Origin: Dactylosporangium siamense
Lineage (GTDB): Bacteria; Actinomycetota; Actinomycetes; Mycobacteriales; Micromonosporaceae
Assembly: GCF_016862795.1 (NCBI RefSeq)
Contig: NZ_BONQ01000036.1
Span: 61,990-125,989 of the forward strand
Length of the DNA: 64,000 bases
Reading direction: 5' to 3'
A program made the translations under genes and the position numbers. Below the pieces are notes generated by a model. The model was not told where the DNA came from. It was given only the letters and a program-made list of their open reading frames with translations, and ran no database searches. The stretch's first letter is position 1; every line of letters begins with the position of its first letter. This document shows positions 18,231-26,952 of the stretch, piece after piece.

Positions 18231-19643
18231 CTAGTTCAGGTCCGCGGGGGCCGCGAGGCGGCCGACGACGGCGGTGGCGGCGGCGACCTGCGGCGACACC
18301 AGGTGGGTGCGGCCACCACGGCCCTGCCGGCCCTCGAAGTTGCGGTTGGACGTCGAGGCGGAGCGCTCGCCCGGCTTCAGCGTGTCCGGGTTCATGCCCA
18401 GGCACATCGAACAGCCCGCGAAGCGCCACTCGGCACCGGCGGCGGTGAAGACCTCGTTGAGGCCCTCCTCCTCCGCCGCGGCGCGCACCGACGCGGATCC
18501 GGGCACGACGAGCATGCGCACGGACTCGGCGACCTTGCGCCCGCGCAGCACGTCGGCGGCGGCCCGCAGGTCCTCGAGCCGGCCGTTCGTGCACGAGCCG
18601 AGGAAGACCACGTCGACCGCGACGTCGCGCAGCGGCGTGCCCGGCGTCAGCGCCATGTACTCGAGCGCCTTCTGTGCCGCGACGCGGTCGGCGTCCTCGG
18701 CGAAGTCGGCCGGGTCCGGCACGCTCGCGCCCAGCGGCGCACCCTGGCCCGGGTTGGTGCCCCAGGTGACGAACGGGGTGAGGTGGGTGATGTCGAGGGT
18801 GACCTCGGTGTCGAACTTCGCGCCCTCGTCGGTGCGCAGCGAGGTCCAGTACGCCTTCGCGCGGTCCCAGGCCTCGCCCTTCGGCGCGTACTCGCGGCCC
18901 TCGACATACGCGAACGTGGTCTCGTCCGGCGCGATCATGCCGGCCTTGGCGCCCCACTCGATCGACATGTTGGAGACCGTCATCCGGCCCTCCATCGACA
19001 TGCGCTCGATGGCGGGTCCGCGGTATTCCACCACGTGGCCGCGCCCGCCGCCGGTGCCGACCTGGGTGATGAGCGCCAGCACCAGGTCCTTGGCCGTGAC
19101 GCCCGGGGCGAGGTCGCCGACGACGTTGACCGCCATCGTCTTCAGCGGCGGCTGCGGCAGCGTCTGGGTCGCCAGGACGTGCTCGACCTCACTGGTGCCG
19201 ATGCCGAACGCCAGCGCGCCGAACGCGCCGTGCGTGGAGGTGTGCGAGTCACCGCAGACGATCGTCATGCCCGGCTGGGTGAGTCCCAGCTGCGGTCCCA
19301 TGACGTGGACCACGCCCTGCTGCGAGTCGCCGAGCGAGTGGCGGCGCACGCCGAACTCGTCGCAGTTGCGCCGCAGCGTCTCGATCTGGGTGCGGGACAC
19401 CGGGTCGCTGATCGTCAGCAGGTTGTCGGTCGGCGTGTTGTGGTCCTCGGTCGCGATCGTCAGCTCGGGACGGCGCACCGTGCGGCCGCTCAGCCGCAGG
19501 CCGTCGAAGGCCTGCGGGCTGGTGACCTCGTGCACCAGGTGCAGGTCGATGTAGAGCAGATCCGGCTCGCCGTCGGCGGAACGGACGACGTGCGCGTTCC
19601 ACACCTTCTCTGCGAGCGTCCGCGGTCGTGCTTCTCCCACCAT
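18231..19643 (-). CDS. leuC: 3-isopropylmalate dehydratase large subunit
   Basis: Aconitase-family [4Fe-4S] enzyme of leucine synthesis, 470 aa. The cluster cysteines are in FLGSCTNGR and in the pair [36 protein letters not shown] and the [25 protein letters not shown]-terminus are family hallmarks. ATG 19643 is preceded by an AGGA Shine-Dalgarno. It is transcribed divergently from an IclR regulator, the same arrangement as the leucine-pathway regulators Rv2989/NdgR in related bacteria, which points to direct control. Confidence 0.97.
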   Translation of the reverse strand: MVGEARPRTLAEKVWNAHVVRSADGEPDLLYIDLHLVHEVTSPQAFDGLRLSGRTVRRPELTIATEDHNTPTDNLLTISDPVSRTQIETLRRNCDEFGVRRHSLGDSQQGVVHVMGPQLGLTQPGMTIVCGDSHTSTHGAFGALAFGIGTSEVEHVLATQTLPQPPLKTMAVNVVGDLAPGVTAKDLVLALITQVGTGGGRGHVVEYRGPAIERMSMEGRMTVSNMSIEWGAKAGMIAPDETTFAYVEGREYAPKGEAWDRAKAYWTSLRTDEGAKFDTEVTLDITHLTPFVTWGTNPGQGAPLGASVPDPADFAEDADRVAAQKALEYMALTPGTPLRDVAVDVVFLGSCTNGRLEDLRAAADVLRGRKVAESVRMLVVPGSASVRAAAEEEGLNEVFTAAGAEWRFAGCSMCLGMNPDTLKPGERSASTSNRNFEGRQGRGGRTHLVSPQVAAATAVVGRLAAPADLN

Positions 19644-19692
19644 CTGGACATCCTAAAGTTTGGGAGGTATGTTTCGGTCTGTGGGACACAGT
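19644..19692. promoter_or_regulatory. leuC / IclR-family divergent control region
   Basis: Only about 49 nt separate the two starts, so promoters must overlap each other or the genes. A perfect inverted repeat CTGTG-GGA-CACAG lies at 19679-19691, directly before the regulator's ATG at 19693. It is a candidate operator for the IclR protein. Confidence 0.5.
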
Positions 19693-20379
19693 ATGAGCGG
19701 TGTTGGCGTGCTCGACAAGGCGGTGGTCATCCTGGCCGCCTGTGTCGACGGCGCCAGCCTGGCCGAACTGGTGGACCGGACCAAGCTTCCCCGGGCAACG
19801 GCGCACCGGCTCGCACAGGCCCTGGAAATCCACCGATTGCTCGTTCGGGACGCGCAAGGACGCTGGCGGCCGGGCCCGCGTCTGGGCGAACTCGCCAACG
19901 CGGCACCCGACGTTCTTCTGACCGCGGCCGAGCCGATGCTCACCGCACTGCGCGACGCGACCGGCGAAAGCGCGCAGCTCTATCTCCGCCGCGCCGACGA
20001 GCGGCTCTGCGTGGCCGCCGCCGAGCGCGCCAGCGGGCTGCGCGACACGGTGCCGATCGGTTCGGTGCTGCCGATGACCGCCGGCTCCGCCGCGCAGGTG
20101 CTGCTCGCGTGGGAGCCGCCGGAGGCGGTGATGCCGCTCCTGCCCCGGTGCAAGTTCACCGGCCGCACCCTCGCCGAGGTCCGCCGCCGCGGCTGGGCGC
20201 AGAGCGTGGCCGAGCGCGAGGCCGGCGTGGCCAGCGTCTCCGCGCCGATCCGCGACCGCACCGGCCGGGTCATCGCGGCGATCAGTGTCTCGGGCCCGAT
20301 CGAGCGGCTCGGGCGGCGCCCCGGCGACCGTCACGCGATGGCCGTGGTGCGGGCTGGACAACGCCTGTCCGGCCTGTAG
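19693..20379 (+). CDS. IclR-family regulator of leucine genes (NdgR-like)
   Basis: 228 aa from ATG 19693 (MSGVGVLDKAVVILAACVDG); an ATG at 19669 is possible but its GGGAGG is too close. The N-terminal winged helix (LAELVDRTKLPRATAHRLAQALEIHRLL) is followed by the IclR effector domain (GSVLPMTAGSAAQVLLAW, RRRGWAQSVAEREAGVASVSAPIRDRTGRVIAAISVSGP). The GVGVLDKA start is typical of the NdgR/AreB group, which in streptomycetes controls leuCD and other amino-acid genes. Divergence from leuC supports this. The effector is unknown from sequence. Confidence 0.88.
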   Translation: MSGVGVLDKAVVILAACVDGASLAELVDRTKLPRATAHRLAQALEIHRLLVRDAQGRWRPGPRLGELANAAPDVLLTAAEPMLTALRDATGESAQLYLRRADERLCVAAAERASGLRDTVPIGSVLPMTAGSAAQVLLAWEPPEAVMPLLPRCKFTGRTLAEVRRRGWAQSVAEREAGVASVSAPIRDRTGRVIAAISVSGPIERLGRRPGDRHAMAVVRAGQRLSGL

Positions 20380-20418
20380 CGTGCCGCTCATCGAGCACGC
20401 TTGACTGGAGGAACGCCA

Positions 20419-20718
20419 GTGCCTGAATCCACCCCTGCCGCTCCGGAACCGATCGACGCGGGCGTCTCCGAGGCACCCGAGACCCCCGAGGGTGAGGCGT
20501 CCGGCGTCGGTCAGGCACCCTCGGGTGCCCCGGACAAGCCGACCGGCGCCCCCGGCTCCCCCAGCCCCGACGGCCCGCAGCGGCCGACCCCGCCCACGGC
20601 ACCCACCGTTCCGGCCGAACCGGCGCCGGCCGGCGGCGGCCGGGGTGGTTGCCTGAGCATGGTGCTCGGCCTGCTCCTGCTCGTCGCCGCGCTGCTGGGC
20701 ATCTCCGGCCAGTTCTGA
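20419..20718 (+). CDS. Pro-rich protein with C-terminal membrane anchor
   Basis: 99 aa from GTG 20419, with TGGAGGAA 8 nt upstream. Residues 1-72 are Pro/Ala/Glu/Gly-rich and probably disordered. Residues ~80-97 (LSMVLGLLLLVAALLGISG) form one membrane helix at the very C-terminus, a tail-anchored layout. I do not recognise a family. It follows the IclR gene by 40 nt and could share its transcript. Confidence 0.6.
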   Translation: MPESTPAAPEPIDAGVSEAPETPEGEASGVGQAPSGAPDKPTGAPGSPSPDGPQRPTPPTAPTVPAEPAPAGGGRGGCLSMVLGLLLLVAALLGISGQF

Positions 20719-20813
20719 CCTGTCGCGGGGTTCTCCGGACCGTCCGGAGGGCCCCGCACTGGTCCGCTTCCCCGTTACGATGCCGCCGACATCACACGGG
20801 GAGGGACATCATC

Positions 20814-22667
20814 ATGTCCGAACACATCGAGCCTCCGGACGGATCCAGCACCGCCGAACCGGCTCCGGAGGCCGCGGCGCCGCCCGCCGGCGCCGACCAG
20901 CCGGACGACCCGGCACCGTTACTGAACCCCGCTCCCACCGGCGACCCCGCGCTCGCGGAGCCGCCGACATCCCCGCAGGGCCCGGCGCCGGCCTCCGGTT
21001 ATGGAGACCTGGGGGCATTCCTGGCCGGCGTGACACCGGTCGACGCAGACGTGATCGAGTCGCCGCCGCCGCGGCGCCGCCGGCCGGTCGTCCTCGCGCT
21101 GACCTCCGCCGCGGTCGTCCTGGTCGTCCTGCTCGGCGGCGGCGCGTTCGCCCTGGCCCGGCTGTGGAACGGCCCGGTCGGCACCCTGCCCGAGGAGCTC
21201 GTGCCGGGGTCGGTCGCCGCGTTCGCCCGCCTCGACCTCTCCCCCGGCATCGGCCAGCGGCTCAAGGTCGAGGCCCTGCTACGCAAGGCCGCCGGTAGCG
21301 GCGGCGCGCCCAAGTCGTTCGACGACGCGAAGCGCGACGTCTTCGCCGACGCCGGCGCGCCGATCGGCTACGACGACGTCGCCTCGTGGTTCGACGACCG
21401 GGTCGGCGTCGCCGTGTGGGGCGGCCCCGAGGGCAGCGCCGGACCTGTCGTGCTCCTCGTCCTGTCCTCGCGGGACGACGGCAAGGCCCGCACGGCGCTC
21501 GCCGCGGCGCAGCAGAAGGTCGGCACCAACCGGCTCGGCTTCGTCGCCGGTGACGGGCGGGCCCTGCTCGCGTTCGGCGGCAAGGACCTCCAGCGGCTCG
21601 CCACCTCAGCGGCGGACGCCGCGAAGAAGGCCCCGCTGTCGAAGTCGCCCGCGTTCACCTCGGCCGTCGCCAAGCTCCCCGCGGACCAGCCCGGCCTGGC
21701 GTGGGCCGACCTGGCCCGCGTGACCGAGCTGCAGCGGGCGTTCCTGGACGCGGCGATCGACGAGGAGGGCTTCGACGACGAGGAGGCGTTCGACATCGCG
21801 CCGGTCCTCCCGCCGACGGTCACGGGCATGCTCGTCGCCGGCGTCCAGGCCGGCGACGACGGTTTCGAGGTCCGCGCCCGGGTGTCCGGCGGCGGTCTGC
21901 CGCTGACCGGCGCGACGGGCGGCACCGACGCCCTCGCGCTTCTCGGCGCCCTTCCGGCCGGTGTCACCGCGGCCGGCGTCGCCAGCGGTCCCTTCGGCAA
22001 CGACTCGCTCTTCGGCGACACCGGCGGGTTGCTGTCCACGTTCCTGTTCCCGATGTCGATGTTCGGCTTCGCCGTCGGTGAGGCGTCCGACCCGGAGGAG
22101 ATGCCCCCGGGCTTCGACCCCGACACCGGCCTGCCGCCCGGCGTGGACCCGTCCGACCCCGCGGCGGTCGAGAAGTACTTCCGGGAGCACCCCGAGCTGC
22201 TCACCGGCGGCGCCATGGGGATGCAGAAGAGCACCGAGGCGCTGACGAAGGCCATCTCCACCGCGACGTCGGTGTCGTTCACCGTCGCCGGCCTGCCGGG
22301 CACCGCCGCGCAGGCCCCGACGTCCGACGGATCGGACCTCGGGCTGCAGCTCGACCTGCGGCTCGCCGACGCCGCCGCGGCCAAGCAACTGCAGACCGAC
22401 CTGGCCGAGCTGGTCAAGGCCGGCGGGACCGTCTGCGAGGTGCGCGGGGAGCACGTGGTGCTGCGGACGAAGGCGTACAAGGGCGGCACCGGCAAGCTCG
22501 CCGACGACCCGCGCTTCCGCGCCGCGACCGCCGGCGGGGTCCCGAACGCCACCACGGCGCTCTACTTCGGCAGCGAGCCCGGCAGCACTCCGGCCACGTC
22601 CGTCGGCGTGACCGTCGGCCGCGACGGCGCCGACACTGTGGTGATGGCGAAGATCCTGGTCGGTTGA
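20814..22667 (+). CDS. DUF3352-type membrane-anchored protein
   Basis: 617 aa from ATG 20814, with GGGGAGGGA upstream. Residues 1-85 are a Pro/Glu-rich cytoplasmic tail. Then come RRRR and one membrane helix (VVLALTSAAVVLVVLLGGGAFAL) near residues 90-115. About 500 extracellular residues follow, with the pattern PEELVPGSVAAFARLDLSPGIGQRLKVEALLRK, which is typical of DUF3352 proteins of actinobacteria. Asp/Gly-rich stretches (EEMPPGFDPDTGLPPGVDPSDP) may bind calcium, a guess. The function is unknown. Confidence 0.75.
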   Translation: MSEHIEPPDGSSTAEPAPEAAAPPAGADQPDDPAPLLNPAPTGDPALAEPPTSPQGPAPASGYGDLGAFLAGVTPVDADVIESPPPRRRRPVVLALTSAAVVLVVLLGGGAFALARLWNGPVGTLPEELVPGSVAAFARLDLSPGIGQRLKVEALLRKAAGSGGAPKSFDDAKRDVFADAGAPIGYDDVASWFDDRVGVAVWGGPEGSAGPVVLLVLSSRDDGKARTALAAAQQKVGTNRLGFVAGDGRALLAFGGKDLQRLATSAADAAKKAPLSKSPAFTSAVAKLPADQPGLAWADLARVTELQRAFLDAAIDEEGFDDEEAFDIAPVLPPTVTGMLVAGVQAGDDGFEVRARVSGGGLPLTGATGGTDALALLGALPAGVTAAGVASGPFGNDSLFGDTGGLLSTFLFPMSMFGFAVGEASDPEEMPPGFDPDTGLPPGVDPSDPAAVEKYFREHPELLTGGAMGMQKSTEALTKAISTATSVSFTVAGLPGTAAQAPTSDGSDLGLQLDLRLADAAAAKQLQTDLAELVKAGGTVCEVRGEHVVLRTKAYKGGTGKLADDPRFRAATAGGVPNATTALYFGSEPGSTPATSVGVTVGRDGADTVVMAKILVG

Positions 22668-22676
22668 CGCGCTTCC

Positions 22677-22710
22677 CCCCGGGCCTGTGCGGCGACGCTC
22701 AGGCCCGGGG
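22677..22710. terminator. terminator between convergent genes
   Basis: A perfect 11-bp stem (CCCCGGGCCTG / CAGGCCCGGGG) with a 12-nt loop just after the DUF3352 stop and before the end of the YccF-like gene. No T-tract. Confidence 0.7.
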
Positions 22711-22720
22711 CACCGCGGGC

Positions 22721-23098
22721 CTACAGGTCGACCACCTCGCGGCCCAGCGGCCAGAGCGCGGCCGGGACGAGCTTGAAGTTGGCGATGCCGAACGGGATCC
22801 CGATGATCGTGACGCACAGCGCGATGCCGGCGGTGATGTGGCTCAGCGCCAGCCACCACCCGGCGAGCACGAGCCACAGGACGTTGGCCACCCCGGTCGC
22901 CACGCCGGCGTCGGACTTGGCCTGCAGCGTGCGGCCGAACGGCCACAGGGAGTAGACGGCCAGCCGCCACGACGCCACCGCGAACGGGATCGTGATGATC
23001 AGCACGAAGCAGATCACCGCGGCGAATGCGTAGCCGATGAACAGCAGGAAGCCGCCACCGAAGATCAGCCACAGCACGTTCAGGATGAAGCGAATCAT
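22721..23098 (-). CDS. YccF-family inner-membrane protein
   Basis: 125 aa with two similar halves. Each has a NVLWL(I/V)..GW/GF start, a membrane helix, TIPF/GIPFG and the end motif (L)WPFGR or LWPLGRE. That duplicated pattern is the YccF (DUF307) signature. The predicted helices are at about residues 5-40 and 70-105. The function is unknown in all species I know of. It ends 7 nt from the oxidase gene. Confidence 0.85.
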   Translation of the reverse strand: MIRFILNVLWLIFGGGFLLFIGYAFAAVICFVLIITIPFAVASWRLAVYSLWPFGRTLQAKSDAGVATGVANVLWLVLAGWWLALSHITAGIALCVTIIGIPFGIANFKLVPAALWPLGREVVDL

Positions 23099-23105
23099 GC
23101 TTCGA

Positions 23106-24056
23106 TCATGCGCCTGCCGCGCTACTGATCAGAGTGAGGACCTCGTCGGCGCAGCCCCAGGCGAGGGTGACCCCGGCGCCGCCGTGGCCGTAGTCGTGCA
23201 CGAGGCGCGCGCCGCCGGGCAGTTCGACGGGGTCGAGCTCGACCCGGGCACCGCCGTGCCGGGCCGGGCGCAGCCCGGCCGCCTGCCACAGCACAGCGGC
23301 CCCGGCCAGCTCCGGAACGAGGTCCAGGCAGCGGGCGAGGATCGCCGCGGTGGTGGCCGGATCGACCGTGGTGTCCCAGACGCCGGGCTGGAACGTGCCG
23401 CCGAGCACCACGTCGCGGCTGCGGGGGTGGACGTACGTCATTCCGGCAGGGTGCTCTTCGTCACGAACCGAGGTGACAAGTCCCGGATTGGCGACGCCGA
23501 CGATCTGGCCGCGGGCCGGGTGCACGGCGGGGTCCGCGGCGAGGTCCCGCGCCGCGAGGCCGCTCGCGTTGACCACGACGTCCGCGCCGCCGGCCACCCG
23601 GGGCACGTCGGACAGCCGCTCGACCCGGTGCCGGACCACCCGGCCGCCCGCGGCCTCGAACCGGTCCAGCAGCCACTGGAGGTACACCTCCATCTCGACG
23701 GACGGCACGGTGAACCGCCACTCACCGGGCGCCACGGTGAAGTCCGGGACCGCGGCGGCCCACCACGGCGTCGCGTGCGGCCGGCGCAGGATCATGCGGG
23801 TCGGCCGTGGGACCACTCCGGGCACACCCGCGGCCGCCTGCGCGGACAGCTCCTCGTAGGTGCGGTGGGCCCAGGTCAGCACGCGCGGGTCGGCGGCGGT
23901 GTGGGAGGGGTACCAGACGGCGGCGGCGAGCCGTGACACGGTGCCGGCCGGCTCGTCGGCGGTCACGACCGTCACCGCGTGCCCGTGCTCCCGCAGGCGC
24001 ACGGCGCAGGCGAGCCCGCTGATCCCCGCGCCGAGGACGGCGACCTTACTGCTCAT
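23106..24056 (-). CDS. D-amino-acid oxidase family flavoenzyme
   Basis: 316 aa from ATG 24056. The N-terminal FAD-binding motif is VAVLGAGISGLACAVRLREHGHAVTVV. The C-terminal D-amino-acid-oxidase signature LVHDYGHGGAGVTLAWGCA is intact, as are WYPS, GMTYVHPRSRDVVLGGTFQPG and AGLRPAR, the arginine segment that binds the substrate carboxylate. It oxidatively deaminates D-amino acids to keto acids with H2O2. A large upstream extension of the frame overlaps the divergent LysR gene and is not real. It is probably controlled by that LysR protein. Confidence 0.9.
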   Translation of the reverse strand: MSSKVAVLGAGISGLACAVRLREHGHAVTVVTADEPAGTVSRLAAAVWYPSHTAADPRVLTWAHRTYEELSAQAAAGVPGVVPRPTRMILRRPHATPWWAAAVPDFTVAPGEWRFTVPSVEMEVYLQWLLDRFEAAGGRVVRHRVERLSDVPRVAGGADVVVNASGLAARDLAADPAVHPARGQIVGVANPGLVTSVRDEEHPAGMTYVHPRSRDVVLGGTFQPGVWDTTVDPATTAAILARCLDLVPELAGAAVLWQAAGLRPARHGGARVELDPVELPGGARLVHDYGHGGAGVTLAWGCADEVLTLISSAAGA

Positions 24057-24113
24057 GGGACTCACGGAACCAGGGCCGGCCGACGGTGTCCAAGACCGGT
24101 TGGCGAGGTCATG

Positions 24114-24128
24114 ATAAGCCTGGCTTAT
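24114..24128. promoter_or_regulatory. LysR-type operator palindrome overlapping the regulator's start
   Basis: A perfect 7-1-7 palindrome ATAAGCC-T-GGCTTAT containing a T-N11-A core, the classic LysR box. Its right arm contains the first two bases of the ATG at 24127. It lies 58 nt from the oxidase start on the other strand. Confidence 0.75.
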
Positions 24129-24996
24129 GGAACTGCGACGGTTGCGGTATTTCGCCGTCCTCGCCGAGGAGCTGCACTTCACGCGGGCCGCGGCCCGGCT
24201 GCGCATCGCCCAGCCGGCGCTCAGCCAGCAGGTGAAGGCCCTCGAGCGGGAGGTCGGCGCCCGGCTGGTCGAGCGGGGCCGCGGCGGCTGCGTCCTCACC
24301 CCGGTCGGGACGGTGGTGGCCGCGGAGGCGGCGGCGCTGCTCGCCCAGGCGGCCGGCGCCGAGCAGCGGATCGCGGCGGCGGTGCGCGGGCAGGGCGGGC
24401 GGCTGCGGCTGGCCTACACGCGATCGGCCCGCGGTGGCGTGGTCGACGACCTGGTCGAGCGGTTCCGCGCCGCGCACCCCTTGGTCGAGGTGGTGCCGGA
24501 GACCGGCTGGACCGCGCCCAACGTGGCCGGGCTGCTCGCCGGGCGCTACGACGCGGCGTTCGTGCGGCCGCCGGTCGACGACGAGGGGATCCGGTGGCGG
24601 CTGGTCGGCACCGAGGAGCTGCTGCTCGCCCTGCCCACCGGGCATCCCCTGGCGGCGCGGCGGCGGGTGCCGCGGGAGCTGCTGCGCGGCGAACCGGCCG
24701 TGATGTGGCCGCGGGACAACGGTCCCGGCATGTACGACCGGATCGTCGCGCAGATCTGGCCCGGCGGCGGCTTCGCGCTGGCCCGGCACGAGCCCGACGA
24801 CGAGCAGCTGCTGCGGGCGGTGGCGGCCGGCGGCGTGCTCGCGGCGGTGCCCGAGGGCCGGGCGAGGGCGTTGCGGATGCCGGGGGTGCTGCTGCGCCGG
24901 TTCACCGGGGTGCCGCCGACGGTCGACATCGGGCTCGCCTGGGCGCCGCGGCACCTGAATCCGGTCGTGCGCAGCCTGCTGGATGTCCTGGGTTAA
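24127..24996 (+). CDS. LysR-family transcriptional regulator
   Basis: 289 aa. The N-terminal winged helix-turn-helix MELRRLRYFAVLAEELHFTRAAARLRIAQPALSQQVKALEREVGARLVER is textbook LysR. It is followed by an effector-binding domain (RLRLAYTRSARGGVVDDLVERFRAAHP, LLALPTGHPLAARRRVPRELL). Divergence from the D-amino-acid oxidase suggests that it senses a D-amino acid or product. The palindrome over its own start codon suggests autorepression. Confidence 0.93.
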   Translation: MELRRLRYFAVLAEELHFTRAAARLRIAQPALSQQVKALEREVGARLVERGRGGCVLTPVGTVVAAEAAALLAQAAGAEQRIAAAVRGQGGRLRLAYTRSARGGVVDDLVERFRAAHPLVEVVPETGWTAPNVAGLLAGRYDAAFVRPPVDDEGIRWRLVGTEELLLALPTGHPLAARRRVPRELLRGEPAVMWPRDNGPGMYDRIVAQIWPGGGFALARHEPDDEQLLRAVAAGGVLAAVPEGRARALRMPGVLLRRFTGVPPTVDIGLAWAPRHLNPVVRSLLDVLG

Positions 24997-25021
24997 AGAA
25001 GGCTGGACCCTACCTTAAATG

Positions 25022-25031
25022 AGAGCGCTCT
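25022..25031. promoter_or_regulatory. candidate LacI/CebR-type operator upstream of LPMO
   Basis: AGAGCGCTCT is a perfect 10-bp palindrome resembling the core of the CebR cellulose-utilisation box of streptomycetes (TGGGAGCGCTCCCA). It lies about 90 nt before the LPMO start in an unusually AT-rich gap (25000-25085). Confidence 0.45.
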
Positions 25032-25121
25032 ATCGACCGAGTTCCATAAAGGTTATTTACTGTTAACAATCCTTCCTTTACATTGGCGAGCATCACCCCC
25101 ACTGCACGAAGGGAGCGATCG

Positions 25122-25874
25122 ATGCGAAGAACGATCGCGCTGGTACCTCTGGCGCTCGCCGCCATCGCAACATCACTGCTCGTCTCGGCCCAGCCGGCGG
25201 CAGCGCACGGGTACATCTCCTCTCCGGCGAGCCGCCAGGCGATGTGCGCCCAGGGGCGGGTCGCCAACTGCGGCGAGATCGTCTACGAACCACAGAGCGT
25301 CGAAGGTCCCAAGGGCCTGATGAGCTGCAGTGGCGGCAACAGCCGGTTCGCCCAGCTCGACGACCCGAACAAGGGCTGGCCCGCGACCGCGGTCGGCAAC
25401 TCCGTCACGTTCAACTGGGTGCTCACCGCCCGGCACAGCACCAGCACGTGGGAGTACTTCGTCGGCGGCACCCGCATCGGGGTCATCGACGACGGCGGCC
25501 GGCAGCCCGGCGCGACCGTCTCCCACACGGTGAGCCTCGGCGGGCGCACCGGCCGGATCCTGGTCCTGGCCCGGTGGAACATCTCCGACACCGGCAACGC
25601 CTTCTACTCCTGCGTCGACCTGCAGGTCGGTGGTGGCGGCAACCCGACGCCGACCCCGACGCAGCCCACCCCGACGCCCACCACCAACCCCACGCCGACC
25701 CCGACCCCGACGACCACCACGCCTCCGGCCGGCGGCACGTGGCAGGCGGGCACCGCGTACAAGGTCGGTGACCGGGTCACGTACGGCGGCGCCACGTATC
25801 AGTGCCGCCAGGCTCACACCGCCATCGCCGGTTGGGAACCGCCCAACGTCCCGGCGCTCTGGCTGCGCGTCTGA
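25122..25874 (+). CDS. Secreted lytic polysaccharide monooxygenase (AA10) with chitin-binding module
   Basis: 250 aa from ATG 25122, with GAAGGGAG upstream. A signal peptide ends at PAAA, leaving HGYISSPASRQAMC. The new N-terminal His and the later His in TARHSTSTWEYF form the copper histidine brace of AA10 enzymes, which oxidatively cleave crystalline chitin or cellulose. A Thr/Pro linker of PTPT repeats (residues ~170-200) leads to a CBM5/12-type module (GTWQAGTAYKVGDRVTYGGATYQCRQAHTA.. GWEPPNVPALW). The module favours chitin as substrate. A terminator follows. Confidence 0.92.
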   Translation: MRRTIALVPLALAAIATSLLVSAQPAAAHGYISSPASRQAMCAQGRVANCGEIVYEPQSVEGPKGLMSCSGGNSRFAQLDDPNKGWPATAVGNSVTFNWVLTARHSTSTWEYFVGGTRIGVIDDGGRQPGATVSHTVSLGGRTGRILVLARWNISDTGNAFYSCVDLQVGGGGNPTPTPTQPTPTPTTNPTPTPTPTTTTPPAGGTWQAGTAYKVGDRVTYGGATYQCRQAHTAIAGWEPPNVPALWLRV

Positions 25875-25879
25875 CGTCC

Positions 25880-25917
25880 CGGGTGCCCGGTCCGCCGGGC
25901 ACCCGCTTTTTCTTTCC
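25880..25917 (+). terminator. terminator of the LPMO gene
   Basis: An 11-bp stem CGGGTGCCCGG / CCGGGCACCCG with loop TCCG followed by CTTTTTCTTT; a strong rho-independent terminator. The next gene's Shine-Dalgarno follows directly. Confidence 0.92.
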
Positions 25918-25933
25918 TCCGGAGGGGTTTCGG

Positions 25934-26518
25934 GTGCGGTTACACGTCTCCGCGTCACGGTCACACGTCTTCGCGTTGCTGTCCCTCGTCACGGCGATGC
26001 TCCTCGCCGGCTGCGCCGCCGCCCCGGCGCAGCCGGTCCCCTCCGGGACCTCGGCCGTCTACAACGACACCGACGTCATGTTCGCCCAGATGATGGTCGC
26101 CCACCACGGCCAGGCCCTGGAGATGGTCCGGCTGGCCCGCACCAAGACCGTCCGCGAGGACGTGCGCACCCTCGCCGCGGCCATCGACGTCACCGAGGCC
26201 GACGAGACCAAGACCATGCAGGTCTGGCTGCAGTCCTGGAACCGGCCGGCCACCGCGGCCGCGGACGCCCACGAGGGCCACGGCGGCGCCCACGGCACGA
26301 ACGCCGACGACATCGCCGCCCTCGCGACCTACGACGGCGCCGAGTTCGAGCAGCGGTTCCTCAACATGCTCGTCGCCCACCAGCACAACGCGGTCGAGAT
26401 CGCCCGGATGGAGACCGGCTCCGGGGTGAACCCCGGCGCCCTGGACCTCGCCCGGCGCATCACCGAGTCCCGCACCGCCGAGATCCAGCAGATGCTCGGG
26501 TACCTCGGGAAGGTCTGA
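25934..26518 (+). CDS. DUF305 lipoprotein
   Basis: 194 aa from GTG 25934, with GGAGGGG upstream. The lipoprotein signal has lipobox LAGC near residue 24. The rest is a DUF305 domain, a helical ferritin-like fold, with both hallmark repeats: DVMFAQMMVAHHGQALEMVRLA and QRFLNMLVAHQHNAVEIARME. A His-rich stretch (HEGHGGAHG) lies between them. Such proteins are often linked to copper handling, which would suit a neighbour that needs copper (the LPMO); that link is my inference. Confidence 0.88.
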   Translation: MRLHVSASRSHVFALLSLVTAMLLAGCAAAPAQPVPSGTSAVYNDTDVMFAQMMVAHHGQALEMVRLARTKTVREDVRTLAAAIDVTEADETKTMQVWLQSWNRPATAAADAHEGHGGAHGTNADDIAALATYDGAEFEQRFLNMLVAHQHNAVEIARMETGSGVNPGALDLARRITESRTAEIQQMLGYLGKV

Positions 26519-26952
26519 GCCCGCCGTCCGGCCCGCCCAGCCACGCGAGCCGGCGCGAAATGGGGCCTGAGGGACACGCCGGGTGGAACTCCTGCGGCAA
26601 CCCGGTGGATCCCAGGAACCCGGTGAATCGCCGGTGCCCGGGCAACAACCCGGCACCGGTTGCCGCAATCAACCGAGTTGTGACAGCTCGCCGGCCCGGC
26701 TGCACCCACTCGGCCGGCAATCGGCAGGCCCACCTCTGCCGTCTGCTCGCGACGCTGAGTCAACCTCGGCGCAGCGATGTCGCTCCGCTACTCGCGGCCG
26801 ATCCCCGTCGTCGATGCCGGGAACCCTGACCGGGTCCTGGTTGCATGCCGGGCCGTTGCCGCCCTTTGAAGCCAGTAGCCGAACGGATGCGTTCGGTGAT
26901 ACCGACGTCGGCTCGCCGCCTCGAACGGTGCGGCGTGCATAGACTCGGTCGC
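26519..26952. other. 434-nt intergenic stretch without a gene
   Basis: No convincing gene. Several ACCCGG-type motifs occur at 26598-26660. A hairpin with stem CCGGTGCC..GGG / CCCGGCACCGG (one bulge, loop CAACAA) lies at 26631-26659 and may end the DUF305 transcript. The right part should hold the promoter of the oxidase gene. Confidence 0.5.

Noticed and set aside
20418..20718. Possible longer protein from TTG 20401
   Set aside because: The Shine-Dalgarno lies between TTG 20401 and GTG 20419 and fits only the latter.
23106..24299. Longer D-amino-acid oxidase starting at 24299
   Set aside because: The extra 81 residues are antisense to the LysR helix-turn-helix and have no homologous character; the Rossmann motif begins right after ATG 24056.
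26519..26952. Repeated ACCCGG motifs considered as a riboswitch before the alditol oxidase
   Set aside because: They lie far (about 300 nt) from the start and match no riboswitch core I can recognise.
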